A stretch of 64,000 bases of DNA from Zoogloea sp. 1C4 (lineage in GTDB: Bacteria; Pseudomonadota; Gammaproteobacteria; Burkholderiales; Rhodocyclaceae): positions 310,001 through 374,000 of the forward strand of contig NZ_SSXU01000001.1 in NCBI RefSeq assembly GCF_009469605.1, given 5' to 3'. Below the pieces are notes generated by a model. The model was not told the origin of the DNA and did no database searches. It saw only the letters and a program-made list of their open reading frames with translations. The translations under genes and the position numbers were made by a program. Shown in pieces: positions 50,073-59,063 of the stretch (positions are counted from its first letter, which is position 1; the number at the start of each line of letters is the position of its first letter).

Positions 50073-50885
50073 TCAGTCGCGGCCGAGCTGGTCGCCCAGC
50101 TCACGCCCACGGGCTTCGGCGGCCTTGACCGCACGCTCGACGATGGCCGGGAGACCGTCCGCCGCAAAGGATTTGAGCGCCGCCTCGGTGGTGCCGCCCT
50201 TGGAGGTGACCCGCTCCCGCAGCACGCCCGGCGATTCGTCGCTGCCGGCAGCCAGCTTCGCCGCGCCAAGCACGGTGTCGATGGCCAGCTTGCGGGCGGT
50301 AGCCGCGTCGAAGCCGATGGCCTCGCCGGACGCCTGCAGGCACTCGATGAAGTGGAACACGTAGGCCGGGCCACTGCCCGAGATCGCCGTCACGCCATCG
50401 ATCTGCGCTTCGGCCGGCACCCACACCGTGCTGCCGACCGCCGACAGCACCTGCTCCGCCGCCGCACGCCCCGCCGCATCGACGGACGCATCGGCAAACA
50501 GGCCGGTGATGCCTGCACCGATCAGCGCCGGCGTGTTGGGCATGGCCCGCACCAGCTTGCGGTAGTCGCCCAGCCAGCGGCCGATATCCGCCAGGCGCAG
50601 CCCGGCGGCGATGCTCACCACCACCTGACTGGAGAGCCGGCCGGCAATCGGCGCGACCGCCGCCTTCAGCTGCTGCGGCTTGACCGCCAGCACCAGCACA
50701 TCGCAGGCCAGCGCCTGGTCGTCGAGGGCGTCGGTCGCCCGCACGCCAAACTGCCCGGCGAGCTTCTCGCGCCCTTCGGCGGTCAGTTCGACCACCTGCA
50801 CGCCTGCCGCGTCAAAGCCCTGCTTGACCAGTCCGCCGATCAGGGCCGCTGCCATGTTGCCGCCGCCCAGGAAGGTGATTTTCAT
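50073..50885 (-). CDS. proC: Pyrroline-5-carboxylate reductase
   Basis: This 270-residue enzyme reduces pyrroline-5-carboxylate to proline with NAD(P)H. The Rossmann motif ITFLGGGNMAAALIGGL, VLAVKPQQ, VRAMPNTPALIGAG and the family signature GSGPAYVFHFIECLQASGEAIG with RERVTSKGGTTEAAL are all present. ATG 50885 gives the normal start directly before the nucleotide-binding motif. Confidence 0.96.
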   Translation of the reverse strand: MKITFLGGGNMAAALIGGLVKQGFDAAGVQVVELTAEGREKLAGQFGVRATDALDDQALACDVLVLAVKPQQLKAAVAPIAGRLSSQVVVSIAAGLRLADIGRWLGDYRKLVRAMPNTPALIGAGITGLFADASVDAAGRAAAEQVLSAVGSTVWVPAEAQIDGVTAISGSGPAYVFHFIECLQASGEAIGFDAATARKLAIDTVLGAAKLAAGSDESPGVLRERVTSKGGTTEAALKSFAADGLPAIVERAVKAAEARGRELGDQLGRD

Positions 50886-50959
50886 CGTTTCGGTTCCACC
50901 AATTGGTTTGAAAACGCCCGGCAAGCTGCGCCGCCGGGCCGGGTGAATCGGTTTGCGTT

Positions 50960-51652
50960 TCAGTTCGTGTAATTGCGCGATCCGAAGATCGCGGTGCCGA
51001 CACGGACCATCGTCGAACCTTCGGCGATCGCCGCCTCCAGGTCGTCGGACATACCCATCGACAAGGTGTCGAGATCGAGCTCGTCTGCCCGAAGCTGCGC
51101 CATCAGCCGGCGCAACGTCGCGAAGCGCTCACGTTGGAGGGCCACGTCGGACGTGGGTTCGGGAATCGTCATCAGACCGCGCAACTTGAGGCGCGGCAGC
51201 GCCGCCACCGCCCGGGCCAGCTCGGGCAGCTCGGTCGGCGAGACGCCGCTCTTGCTCTCCTCGCCGCTCACATTGACCTGGATGCACACCTGCAGCGGCG
51301 GCAGGAACACGTCGCGCTGCTCCGACAGCCGCTGGGCGATTTTCAGCCGGTCGATGGAATGCACCCACGCAAAGCTGTTGGCCACCGGCCGCGTCTTGTT
51401 GCTCTGCAGCGGCCCGATGAAATGCCATTCGAGGCCAAGATCGGCCAGCGCTTCGACCTTGGCGACGCCCTCCTGCACGTAATTCTCGCCAAAGGCATGC
51501 TGACCAGCGGCCGCCGCCTCGCGTACGGACTCGGCCGGCCAGGTCTTGCTGACGGCCAGCAGGCGAATGCCCGCGGGATCACGCCCGGCGTCGGAAGCCG
51601 CCCGGGCAATGCGGGTGACAAGGTTTTGGAGGCGGCCGGAAAGGCCTGACAT
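50960..51652 (-). CDS. yggS: YggS/PROSC-family PLP homeostasis protein
   Basis: This 230-residue TIM-barrel protein binds pyridoxal phosphate and buffers cellular PLP. Marks are LLAVSKTWPAESVREA (PLP lysine), HAFGENYVQEGVAKVEAL, LEWHFIGPLQSNKTR and LSMGMSDDLEAAIAEGSTMVRVGTAIFG. ATG 51652 is preferred over a TTG 12 nt upstream. It is divergent from pilT. Confidence 0.95.
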   Translation of the reverse strand: MSGLSGRLQNLVTRIARAASDAGRDPAGIRLLAVSKTWPAESVREAAAAGQHAFGENYVQEGVAKVEALADLGLEWHFIGPLQSNKTRPVANSFAWVHSIDRLKIAQRLSEQRDVFLPPLQVCIQVNVSGEESKSGVSPTELPELARAVAALPRLKLRGLMTIPEPTSDVALQRERFATLRRLMAQLRADELDLDTLSMGMSDDLEAAIAEGSTMVRVGTAIFGSRNYTN

Positions 51653-51781
51653 ATAATTGCTCAACGCTTAATTTCGGGCTGAAAGGGCCGTTGAGTATAG
51701 CATTGGCCCTTGAGCCGAAATCCGGCCGAGGGCCTGCCCGCAAGCGCCGCCCGCCCACCCCTCCAGCCACGAGTCTCCACG

Positions 51782-52825
51782 ATGGACATCACCGAACTGC
51801 TCGCTTTCACCGTCAAGAACAAGGCGTCCGACCTGCACATTTCCGCGGGCCTGCCGCCGATGATCCGGGTTCATGGCGACGTACGGCGCATCAACCTGCC
51901 CGCCCTGGCCCACAAGGACGTGCACGGCATGGTGTACGACATCATGAACGACCAGCAGCGCAAGCAGTACGAAGAGTTCCTCGAGACCGACTTCTCCTTC
52001 GAGATCCCCAACCTGGCGCGGTTCCGGGTCAATGCCTTCAACCAGAACCGCGGCGCCGCGGCGGTGTTCCGGGTGATTCCGTCCAAGGTGCTGACCCTCG
52101 ACGAACTCAACTGCCCGAAGATCTTCAAGGAAATCTCCAACCAGCCCCGCGGCATCGTGCTGGTCACCGGCCCCACCGGCTCAGGCAAGTCCACCACCCT
52201 CGCGGCAATGGTCGACTACGTGAACGAGAACGAATACGGCCACATCCTCACGGTTGAAGACCCGATCGAATTCGTCCACGAATCCAAGCGCTGCCTGATC
52301 AACCAGCGGGAAGTCGCCCGTGACACCCAGTCGTTCAACGCCGCGCTGCGCTCCGCCCTGCGTGAAGACCCGGACGTGATCCTGGTGGGCGAAATGCGCG
52401 ACCTCGAAACCATCCGCCTCGCCCTCACCGCCGCCGAAACCGGCCACCTGGTGTTCGGCACCCTGCACACCTCGTCCGCCGCCAAGACCATCGACCGTAT
52501 CGTCGACGTCTTCCCGGCCGCCGAGAAAGACATGGTGCGCGCGATGATGTCCGAATCCCTGCGCGCGGTGATCTCCCAGACACTCCTCAAGACCAAGGAC
52601 GGCACCGGACGGGTGGCCGCCCACGAGATCATGATCGGCACCCCGGCCATCCGCAACCTGATCCGCGAAAACAAGGTCGCCCAGATGTACTCGGCGATCC
52701 AGACCGGCCAGAGCGTCGGCATGCAGACCCTCGACCAGTGCCTGGCCGATCTCGTCCGCCGCAACATCGTCTCCGGCGCCGAGGCCCGCCTGCGCGCCGC
52801 CAACAAGGACAGCTTCCCGGTCTGA
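51782..52825 (+). CDS. pilT: Type IV pilus retraction ATPase PilT
   Basis: This 347-residue hexameric ATPase powers pilus retraction. The sequence shows the N-terminal SDLHISAGLPPMIRVHGD, Walker A GPTGSGKS (130-137), the Asp box TVEDPIEFVH, Walker B DPDVILVGEMRDLET, the His box TGHLVFGTLHT and the PilT AIRNLIRE motif. It is divergent from yggS and followed by pilU. Confidence 0.97.
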   Translation: MDITELLAFTVKNKASDLHISAGLPPMIRVHGDVRRINLPALAHKDVHGMVYDIMNDQQRKQYEEFLETDFSFEIPNLARFRVNAFNQNRGAAAVFRVIPSKVLTLDELNCPKIFKEISNQPRGIVLVTGPTGSGKSTTLAAMVDYVNENEYGHILTVEDPIEFVHESKRCLINQREVARDTQSFNAALRSALREDPDVILVGEMRDLETIRLALTAAETGHLVFGTLHTSSAAKTIDRIVDVFPAAEKDMVRAMMSESLRAVISQTLLKTKDGTGRVAAHEIMIGTPAIRNLIRENKVAQMYSAIQTGQSVGMQTLDQCLADLVRRNIVSGAEARLRAANKDSFPV

Positions 52826-52884
52826 GCACAGCCCGCCCCAAATTCGACCCCGCCGGCCACGGCCGGCCGCAACAGGAATCCACC

Positions 52885-54018
52885 ATGGAACGCGATCAGG
52901 CACTCAAGTTCATGCACGACTTGCTGAAGCTGATGCTTCAGAAGAACGGCTCCGACCTCTTCATCACCGCCAACTTCCCCCCCGCCATCAAGATCGACGG
53001 CAAGATCGTTCCCCAGTCGAACCAGCAGCTCACCCACACCCACACGGCCGAACTGGCGCGGGTGGTGATGAACGACCGCCAGGCAGCGGAGTTCGAGGCG
53101 ACCAAGGAATGCAACTTCGCGATCTCGCCGCCGGGCATCGGCCGCTTCCGGGCCAACGCCTTCATCCAGCAGGGGCAGGTCGGGCTGATCCTGCGGACCA
53201 TCCCGCAGAAGATCCCCACCTTCGACGAACTCGGCCTGCCGCCGGTGCTCAAGGACATCGCCATGTCCAAGCGCGGCCTCGTGATCTTCGTCGGCGGCAC
53301 CGGCACCGGCAAGACCACCTCGCTGGCGGCGATGGTGGATTACCGCAATGAGAAGAGCTTCGGTCACATCATCACGGTAGAAGACCCGATCGAGTTCGTG
53401 CACGCCCACAAGAACTGCATCGTCACCCAGCGTGAAGTCGGCATCGACACCGACTCGTGGGAGCCAGCCCTCAAGAACACCCTGCGCCAGGCGCCGGACG
53501 TGATCCTGATGGGCGAAATCCGCGACCGTGAGACGATGGACTACGCCATAGCCTTCGCCGAAACCGGTCACCTGTGCCTCGCCACCCTGCACGCCAACAG
53601 CGCCAACCAGGCCATCGACCGGATCGTCAACTTCTTCCCCGAAGAGCGCCGTCACCAGCTGCTGATGGATCTGTCCCTCAACCTGCGGGCGCTGATCTCC
53701 CAGCGCCTCTTGCCCATGTGCGACCGCAAGGGCCGGGTGCCGGCGGTGGAAGTCATGCTCAACTCGCCGCTCATCTCCGACCTGATCTTCAAGGGCGAGA
53801 TCCCGGGCATCAAGGAAGTCATGAAGCGCTCCAGCGATCTGGGCATGCAGACCTTCGACCAGAGCCTGTTTGATCTGTATGAGCGCAACCTCATCACCTA
53901 CGAGGACGCCCTGCGCAACGCCGACTCCATGAACGACCTGCGCCTGCAGATCAAGCTCAAGAGCAAGCGCGGCGACCGCGACGTGCTCTCAGGCATCCAG
54001 AACCTCGACATTGTCTAA
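52885..54018 (+). CDS. pilU: PilT-like ATPase PilU
   Basis: This 377-residue PilT paralogue helps PilT in forceful retraction. It has SDLFITANFPPAIKIDGK, Walker A GGTGTGKTT, TVEDPIEFVHAHKNC, DVILMGEIRDRET and a long C-terminal extension (NDLRLQIKLKSKRGDRDVLSG) that separates PilU from PilT. Its TAA stop is part of a long inverted repeat. Confidence 0.95.
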   Translation: MERDQALKFMHDLLKLMLQKNGSDLFITANFPPAIKIDGKIVPQSNQQLTHTHTAELARVVMNDRQAAEFEATKECNFAISPPGIGRFRANAFIQQGQVGLILRTIPQKIPTFDELGLPPVLKDIAMSKRGLVIFVGGTGTGKTTSLAAMVDYRNEKSFGHIITVEDPIEFVHAHKNCIVTQREVGIDTDSWEPALKNTLRQAPDVILMGEIRDRETMDYAIAFAETGHLCLATLHANSANQAIDRIVNFFPEERRHQLLMDLSLNLRALISQRLLPMCDRKGRVPAVEVMLNSPLISDLIFKGEIPGIKEVMKRSSDLGMQTFDQSLFDLYERNLITYEDALRNADSMNDLRLQIKLKSKRGDRDVLSGIQNLDIV

Positions 54019-54138
54019 AGACACCCGTCAGCCTACTGCGCGACCCGATCTCGCAACTGCGATGCTCGCCGTACCCAAGTACGGCTGCGCTTCTCGTCGC
54101 AACCTCGGGCCGCTCGCTAAGGCTGCCGGGTGTCTTTA
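54016..54138. repeat. Long palindromic (REP-like) element between convergent genes
   Basis: TAAAGACACCCGTCAGCC (54016-54033) and GGCTGCCGGGTGTCTTTA (54121-54138) are inverted copies with one mismatch. An inner hairpin CCGTAC-CCAA-GTACGG lies near the centre, and GCGA/TCGC-rich inverted parts lie between. The outer arms contain the TAA stop codons of both pilU and the convergent methyltransferase gene. It may be a bidirectional terminator or a dispersed repeat of this genome. Confidence 0.75.
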
Positions 54139-55305
54139 GTCCGGGTTACTTTCCCTTTCCGGCTTGGGCTTGCGTGCCGATCCGGCCACCATCAGATACT
54201 CGAACAGCCGGCACTCGATGGCGCCGTTGAAGAGCGGCGTGCGCTTGCTGGCCTTGAGGCGCACGCCCTTCGGCAGCAGCGGGTCGCCGGTGAAGAAGTA
54301 GGCGCGCCAGCCGCTCCAGTTGGCCTTCAGGGCATCGCCCAGCTTCGGGTAGAAGGCTTCGAGTTCCGACGTATCCGACAGCCGAACGCCGTAGGGCGGG
54401 TTGGCCACCAGCACGCCGCTCGCCGCGGGCGCCTTGCGGTCGAGCAGATCCATCCGCTCCAGCTCCACGCAGCCATCCAGCCCCGCGCTGCGCAGATTGA
54501 CGAAGCTCTTTCGCACCTGATCCTCGACGATGTCCGAACCGTAGATCGCCAGCGGACGTGGCGCCTGCCGGCGGGCGTCGGCCGCCTTGCGGATCGGCAG
54601 CCAGGTGTCCCGCTCAAAATGCTTGAAGCGCTCGAACGCAAAATGCCGGCCGAGCCCCGGCGCCACGTCGAGGGCCATCTGGGCAGCCTCGATGAGGAAA
54701 GTGCCGCTGCCGCACATCGGGTCGCACAAGGCCTCCTCGCCCGGCCTCCAGCCGGTGAGGCGCAGGATGCCCGCTGCGAGGTTTTCCTTCAGCGGCGCCT
54801 CGACGGCCGCCGACTTGAAGCCCCGCTTGTAAAGCGGCTCGCCCGACGTATCCAGATACAGCGTGACGGTATCGGCCGACAGAAAGGCATGCACACGGAT
54901 GTCCGGCGTCTGGGTGTTCACATCCGGGCGACGTCCGACAATGGTGCGGAAGTGGTCGCACACCGCGTCCTTGATCTTCAGCGTCACGAACTCCAGGCTG
55001 CGCAGGGGCGACTTGTGGGCGGTGACGAACACGCGGATCGTCTCATCCGGCGTGAACCACTTGGCCCAGGTGGGCGCGTAGGCGATGCGGTACACGTCCT
55101 CTTCGTTGCGGTAGCGGCCCATCGAGACCTGCCACAGCACGCGGGTGGCGATCCGGCTTTCCAGGTTGGCGCGGTAACACAGCGCCCAGTCGCCGGAAAA
55201 CTGCACGCCGCCGGGCACGGCCTTCGGATCGGTGGCGCCGATGGCGCGGAGTTCATCGGCAAGAAGCGGCTCGAGGCCGCGGGGGCAAGGGGCAAAGAAG
55301 TTCAA
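54136..55305 (-). CDS. THUMP-domain class I SAM-dependent RNA methyltransferase (RlmL-like)
   Basis: This 389-residue protein starts MNFFAPCPRGLEPLLADELRAIGA with an N-terminal ferredoxin-like/THUMP region. The methyltransferase domain has CDPMCGSGTFLIEAAQMAL for SAM binding and the VANPPYGVRL catalytic motif for N2-guanine methylation. It matches the RlmL half of E. coli RlmKL (23S rRNA m2G2445) and has no fused RlmK domain. The substrate is inferred from family. Confidence 0.88.
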   Translation of the reverse strand: MNFFAPCPRGLEPLLADELRAIGATDPKAVPGGVQFSGDWALCYRANLESRIATRVLWQVSMGRYRNEEDVYRIAYAPTWAKWFTPDETIRVFVTAHKSPLRSLEFVTLKIKDAVCDHFRTIVGRRPDVNTQTPDIRVHAFLSADTVTLYLDTSGEPLYKRGFKSAAVEAPLKENLAAGILRLTGWRPGEEALCDPMCGSGTFLIEAAQMALDVAPGLGRHFAFERFKHFERDTWLPIRKAADARRQAPRPLAIYGSDIVEDQVRKSFVNLRSAGLDGCVELERMDLLDRKAPAASGVLVANPPYGVRLSDTSELEAFYPKLGDALKANWSGWRAYFFTGDPLLPKGVRLKASKRTPLFNGAIECRLFEYLMVAGSARKPKPERESNPD

Positions 55306-55340
55306 GGCAGCAATCCGGTTCGGAAATCAGGTTCGGTCAA

Positions 55341-55757
55341 TCAGAAGGGCTTCAGCACGACGAGGAAGACGCAGGCGAACAGCACCAGCACCGGCACCTC
55401 GTTGAAGAAGCGGTACCACACGTGGCTGCGCGTATTGCGCCCTTCGGCAAAGGCCCGCATCAGCCGGCCGCAATACAGGTGGTAGACGATCAGGAAGGTG
55501 ACGAGCATCGTCTTGACGTGCAGCCAGCCGCCGGTAAAGCCGAAGCCGAACCACAGCCACATCCCCAGCGCCACCGCGAGGATGCCCAGGGGCGTCATGA
55601 AGCGGTAGAGCTTGTTCTCCATCAGCGCGAGGCGATCGAGGGTGGCCTTGTCGGTGGCCATGGCGTGATTCACGAACAGCCGCGGCAGGTAGAACAAACC
55701 GGCGAACCAGCTGGTGACGAAGATGATGTGCAGGGCTTTGATACTCAGAAAAAGCAT
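55341..55757 (-). CDS. hemJ: HemJ/CopD-like membrane protein (protoporphyrinogen oxidase family)
   Basis: This 138-residue protein has four membrane helices, the opening LSIKALHIIFVTSWFAGLFYLPRLFV with the conserved histidine, and WLHVKTMLVTFLIVYH. This is the HemJ/UPF0093 pattern. HemJ oxidises protoporphyrinogen IX in haem synthesis in bacteria without HemG or HemY. It lies 36 bp from the methyltransferase gene. Confidence 0.85.
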   Translation of the reverse strand: MLFLSIKALHIIFVTSWFAGLFYLPRLFVNHAMATDKATLDRLALMENKLYRFMTPLGILAVALGMWLWFGFGFTGGWLHVKTMLVTFLIVYHLYCGRLMRAFAEGRNTRSHVWYRFFNEVPVLVLFACVFLVVLKPF

Positions 55758-55780
55758 GATGTGGGCTCGAAAGGGAAAAA

Positions 55781-56677
55781 TCAGGAAACCGCCAGACGAC
55801 GCACGCGCAGGGCGTCGGCGACGGTCGGATACATCAGGCGGGCGCGCAGTTCCCGCTTGATGCGGTCATTCTTCAGGCGCCGCGACTCGGACATGAACGA
55901 CAGGGTGAGCGGCGACAGCCGCCCGGCCAGTTCGGCCCGGGGCAGGCGCGGCGGGCGCGGCAGGCCGACGGCATCGGCCACCAGATCGAAGTACTCGCCC
56001 ATCTTCAGGCTGCTGTCGTCCGACGCGTTGTAGGCCCGGTTGGGCCGGCCGCGGAACAGCGCCAGCCCCAGCAGCCGGGCCAGATCGTCGGCGTGGATGT
56101 GGTTGGTGAACACGTCGTCCTCGGGCGCCAGCACTGGCTCGCCCTTTTCAAGACGCGCCACCGGCAGGCGCTCGGCCCCATCGTAAATGCCGGGCGCCCT
56201 GAGCACGCTGACCCGGCATCCGGTACGCCCGCCAAATCGCCGCAGGTGGCATTCGGCTGCAACGCGCCGGACCGCCCGGGCCGAGGCCGGACGCGGCGGA
56301 CGGGTCTCGTCCAGCCAGGCACCGGCGCAGTCGCCATACACGCCCGTGGTACTTATGTAGATGAGCCGTCGTGGTAGACTCGCGCGACGCGTCAGCGCAG
56401 CGAGAAGACTGCGCGTGCGCGGATCGTCACTACCCATATTGGGCGGTGGAGCACAGTGCAGGACGTAGTCCGCAATGCCGGCCAGCCTTCCAAGGCTTTC
56501 CGGCTTGTCCAGGTCGGCAATCAGGGTTGTCGCACCAAGGGCCCACAGGGCCGCACGTTCTTCAGGGCGGCGCACCACGGCGCACACGCGAAACCGGCGT
56601 TGCAGCCACGGGATGATCCGGCGCGCCACATCGCCACTGCCGACGATCAGGACTTGCTTCATTTTTCGACGTTTCAT
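55781..56677 (-). CDS. NAD-dependent epimerase/dehydratase (SDR-type) family protein
   Basis: This 298-residue protein has a Rossmann motif VLIVGSGDVARRIIPWLQ, the LIYISTTGVYGDCAGAWLDE segment (catalytic Ser/Thr and Tyr region), RAPGIYDGAERLP and a C-terminal SDR-like NAYNASDDSSLKMGEYFDLVADAVG. It belongs to the atypical extended SDRs (YeeZ-like); the substrate is unknown. It is divergent from the ferredoxin-reductase gene with only 27 bp between start codons. Confidence 0.8.
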   Translation of the reverse strand: MKRRKMKQVLIVGSGDVARRIIPWLQRRFRVCAVVRRPEERAALWALGATTLIADLDKPESLGRLAGIADYVLHCAPPPNMGSDDPRTRSLLAALTRRASLPRRLIYISTTGVYGDCAGAWLDETRPPRPASARAVRRVAAECHLRRFGGRTGCRVSVLRAPGIYDGAERLPVARLEKGEPVLAPEDDVFTNHIHADDLARLLGLALFRGRPNRAYNASDDSSLKMGEYFDLVADAVGLPRPPRLPRAELAGRLSPLTLSFMSESRRLKNDRIKRELRARLMYPTVADALRVRRLAVS

Positions 56678-56704
56678 TTAACGATTATCTCACGGCCACC
56701 CATC

Positions 56705-57733
56705 ATGTCGTTCCAGGTCACCCTCCAGCCCAGCGGACTCGAATTCCCCGCCTCGGCTGACGATACCGTTCTCGAAGCCGCCCTTGCTGCCGGCCTGCTG
56801 CTTCCCTACAGCTGTCGCGACGGCGCCTGCGGGGTTTGCAAGAGCAAGGTGCTCTCCGGCGACCTGGACCTGGGCCGCTTTGGCGAAAGCACGCTGACTG
56901 AAGCCGAACGCGAGGCCGGCATGGCCCTGCTGTGCTGCGCCCGCCCCCGCTCCGATCTCACCCTCGAGGTGCGCCAGGTGAGCCGCGCCGGCGAGATCCA
57001 GGTCAAGAAACTGCCCTGCCGCGTGCAGAAGCTCGTGCGCGCCGCCGATGACGTGATCGTCCTCGAGATCCGCCTGCCCGCCACCGAGAAATTCCAGTTC
57101 ATCGCCGGCCAGTACATCGACTTCCTGCTCGCCGACGGCAAGCGCCGCAGCTTCTCCATCGCCAACGCCCCGACCGGCGCCGACTTTCTCGAACTGCACA
57201 TCCGCCATGTGCCGGGCGGCTTCTTCACCACCCACGTCTTCGAGAAGCTCAAGGAGAAGGACATCCTGCGCTTCGAAGGCCCACTGGGCGGTTTCCGGCT
57301 CGACGAAAGCTCCCAGCGCCCGATCGTGCTGCTCGCGGGCGGCACCGGCTTCGCGCCGATCAAGAGCATCGTCGAATACGCCATCGCCACCGGCATCCAG
57401 CGCCCGATGACGCTCTACTGGGGCAGCCGCAACCTCGCCGGGCTTTACCAGTTCGACGTCGCCAAAGGCTGGGAAGACCGGCTCCCGGGCTTCCGTTTCG
57501 TGCCCGTGCTCTCCGACAGCCCGGCGGAGGACGCCTGGACCGGCCGCACCGGTCTCGCCCACGCCGCCCTGATGGCCGACCTGCCTGATCTCTCCGGGCA
57601 CGAGGTCTATGCCTGCGGCTCGCCAGCGATGATCGACACCGCCCGCGCCGACCTCACCCGCCAGTGCGGCCTGCCTGCCGACGCCTTCCACGCCGACGCC
57701 TTCAGCTTCTCGAACGACGCCAAGGCTGGCTGA
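56705..57733 (+). CDS. 2Fe-2S ferredoxin-FAD/NAD(P)H reductase (AscD-like)
   Basis: This 342-residue electron-transfer protein has an N-terminal plant-type 2Fe-2S domain (C37, C42, C45, C77: YSCRDGACGVCKSKV and LLCC), an FAD domain with RRSFSIANAP, and an NAD domain with LAGGTGFAPIKSI and a C-terminal VYACGSPAMID. It resembles CDP-6-deoxy-delta-3,4-glucoseen reductase and oxygenase reductases. The partner enzyme is not adjacent. ATG 56705 is the start directly before the ferredoxin fold. Confidence 0.88.
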   Translation: MSFQVTLQPSGLEFPASADDTVLEAALAAGLLLPYSCRDGACGVCKSKVLSGDLDLGRFGESTLTEAEREAGMALLCCARPRSDLTLEVRQVSRAGEIQVKKLPCRVQKLVRAADDVIVLEIRLPATEKFQFIAGQYIDFLLADGKRRSFSIANAPTGADFLELHIRHVPGGFFTTHVFEKLKEKDILRFEGPLGGFRLDESSQRPIVLLAGGTGFAPIKSIVEYAIATGIQRPMTLYWGSRNLAGLYQFDVAKGWEDRLPGFRFVPVLSDSPAEDAWTGRTGLAHAALMADLPDLSGHEVYACGSPAMIDTARADLTRQCGLPADAFHADAFSFSNDAKAG

Positions 57734-57754
57734 GCCGGCACCGGAACCCCACCC

Positions 57755-58894
57755 ATGAGCAATGCCGTCCTGATCACCCGCGAACCGGTGATCAACAAGC
57801 AGCACAAGATCACCGCCAACCGGCTGATCGTCCACGCCACGTCCGTTGCTCAGGCAGTGGAAACCCTGTCGGAGCTGGCAGATGTGTGGCCGACGACCCA
57901 TCCGGTCTTCGTGAGCCTGTACCGGCTGGTGCCCACGCCGGATCTCCTCGGCTGGAAAGCCCCCGCCAACGCGATGGTGGAGATCCCGACCCAGGCCATC
58001 GCCCACCCGCTTACGCTGGAGCTGATTCCCAAGCTGCAGGCCGCCGGCATCAGCCTCAACCTCACCTGGCATCAGCCCGACACCATCGTCTCGCCGGATG
58101 TGGCATGGCGCTTCGTGATCATCGACGCCAAGCGGCAGCCCGTGCCGATTGCCCCGCCCGGCCTGGCGCTCGCCTGGGGCCTGCCGGACGTGCCAGCGTT
58201 CCGCAATGCAATCGTCGGCGGCTACGACGGCGCATCGGGCTGGTTCTTCCTGCACGGCGTCAAGACCGACGGCAAGCTCGCACCGTCCCACGCCCAGATC
58301 GTCCGGCTGCTCAATCTGGTGCGCAAAAATGCCGAAGTCAAGGAAATTGAAAATGTCCTAAAGCAGGATGTGGCGCTGTCATACAAATTGCTGCGTTACA
58401 TCAATTCTGCCGGTTTCGGACTGATGTGCGAGATCCAGTCCTTCCGCCATGCCGTGTCGATCCTGGGCTACGACAAGCTCCACAAGTGGCTGTCGGTGCT
58501 GCTGATCTCCGCCAGCCGCGATCCGTCCGCGCCGGCCCTGATGCAGACCGCGATCGCCCGCGGGCGCTTCATGGAGCAGATCGGCGCGGCCTTCTTCGAA
58601 AAAGCCGAACTCGACAACCTGTTCATCACCGGCGCCTTCTCGATGCTTCACCTGCTGCTGGGGGCCAGCCTCCAGTCGGCGCTCGACGAAATGCACCTTC
58701 CGGCCCCGATTTGCGACGCCCTGCTGGGCGGAGATGGCGTTTATGCACCTTTTCTCAAACTCGCGCGGGCACTGGAGAGCTTCGACGACAAGAATCTGGC
58801 ATCCCTTGCCAATGATCTTCACATCACGCCGGAACGCATCAACCGGGCACATCTTGAAGCGCTCTCGTTCGCGGACAGCCTGCAGTTCGGCTGA
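57755..58894 (+). CDS. HDOD-domain signalling protein with degenerate EAL part
   Basis: Residues 1-180 have the outline of a decayed EAL domain (VFVSLYRLVPTPDLLGW, IPTQAIAHPLTLELIPKLQAAGISLNL) without the EAL motif or metal-binding residues. The C-terminal half is an HDOD domain (IENVLKQDVALSYKLLRYINSAGF, QSFRHAVSILGYDKLHKWLSVLLI). This is the YuxH architecture. It probably acts in c-di-GMP-linked or motility signalling by protein contact rather than catalysis. Confidence 0.8.
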   Translation: MSNAVLITREPVINKQHKITANRLIVHATSVAQAVETLSELADVWPTTHPVFVSLYRLVPTPDLLGWKAPANAMVEIPTQAIAHPLTLELIPKLQAAGISLNLTWHQPDTIVSPDVAWRFVIIDAKRQPVPIAPPGLALAWGLPDVPAFRNAIVGGYDGASGWFFLHGVKTDGKLAPSHAQIVRLLNLVRKNAEVKEIENVLKQDVALSYKLLRYINSAGFGLMCEIQSFRHAVSILGYDKLHKWLSVLLISASRDPSAPALMQTAIARGRFMEQIGAAFFEKAELDNLFITGAFSMLHLLLGASLQSALDEMHLPAPICDALLGGDGVYAPFLKLARALESFDDKNLASLANDLHITPERINRAHLEALSFADSLQFG

Positions 58895-59063
58895 ATCCCG
58901 CGCTGCCAAAGGCGGGCCGGGACGCAAACTCTTCACAACGTCGCGAACTGGGTCACGCTCGGAAGCGCAAGCGCCGGTGCGGGCGAGCATAAGTCACAGG
59001 CGAGAGCCGGGGGGGTACGGTTAGAATTCAAAGCACTAAATTTGTGAAATACGTGCTTCATTC

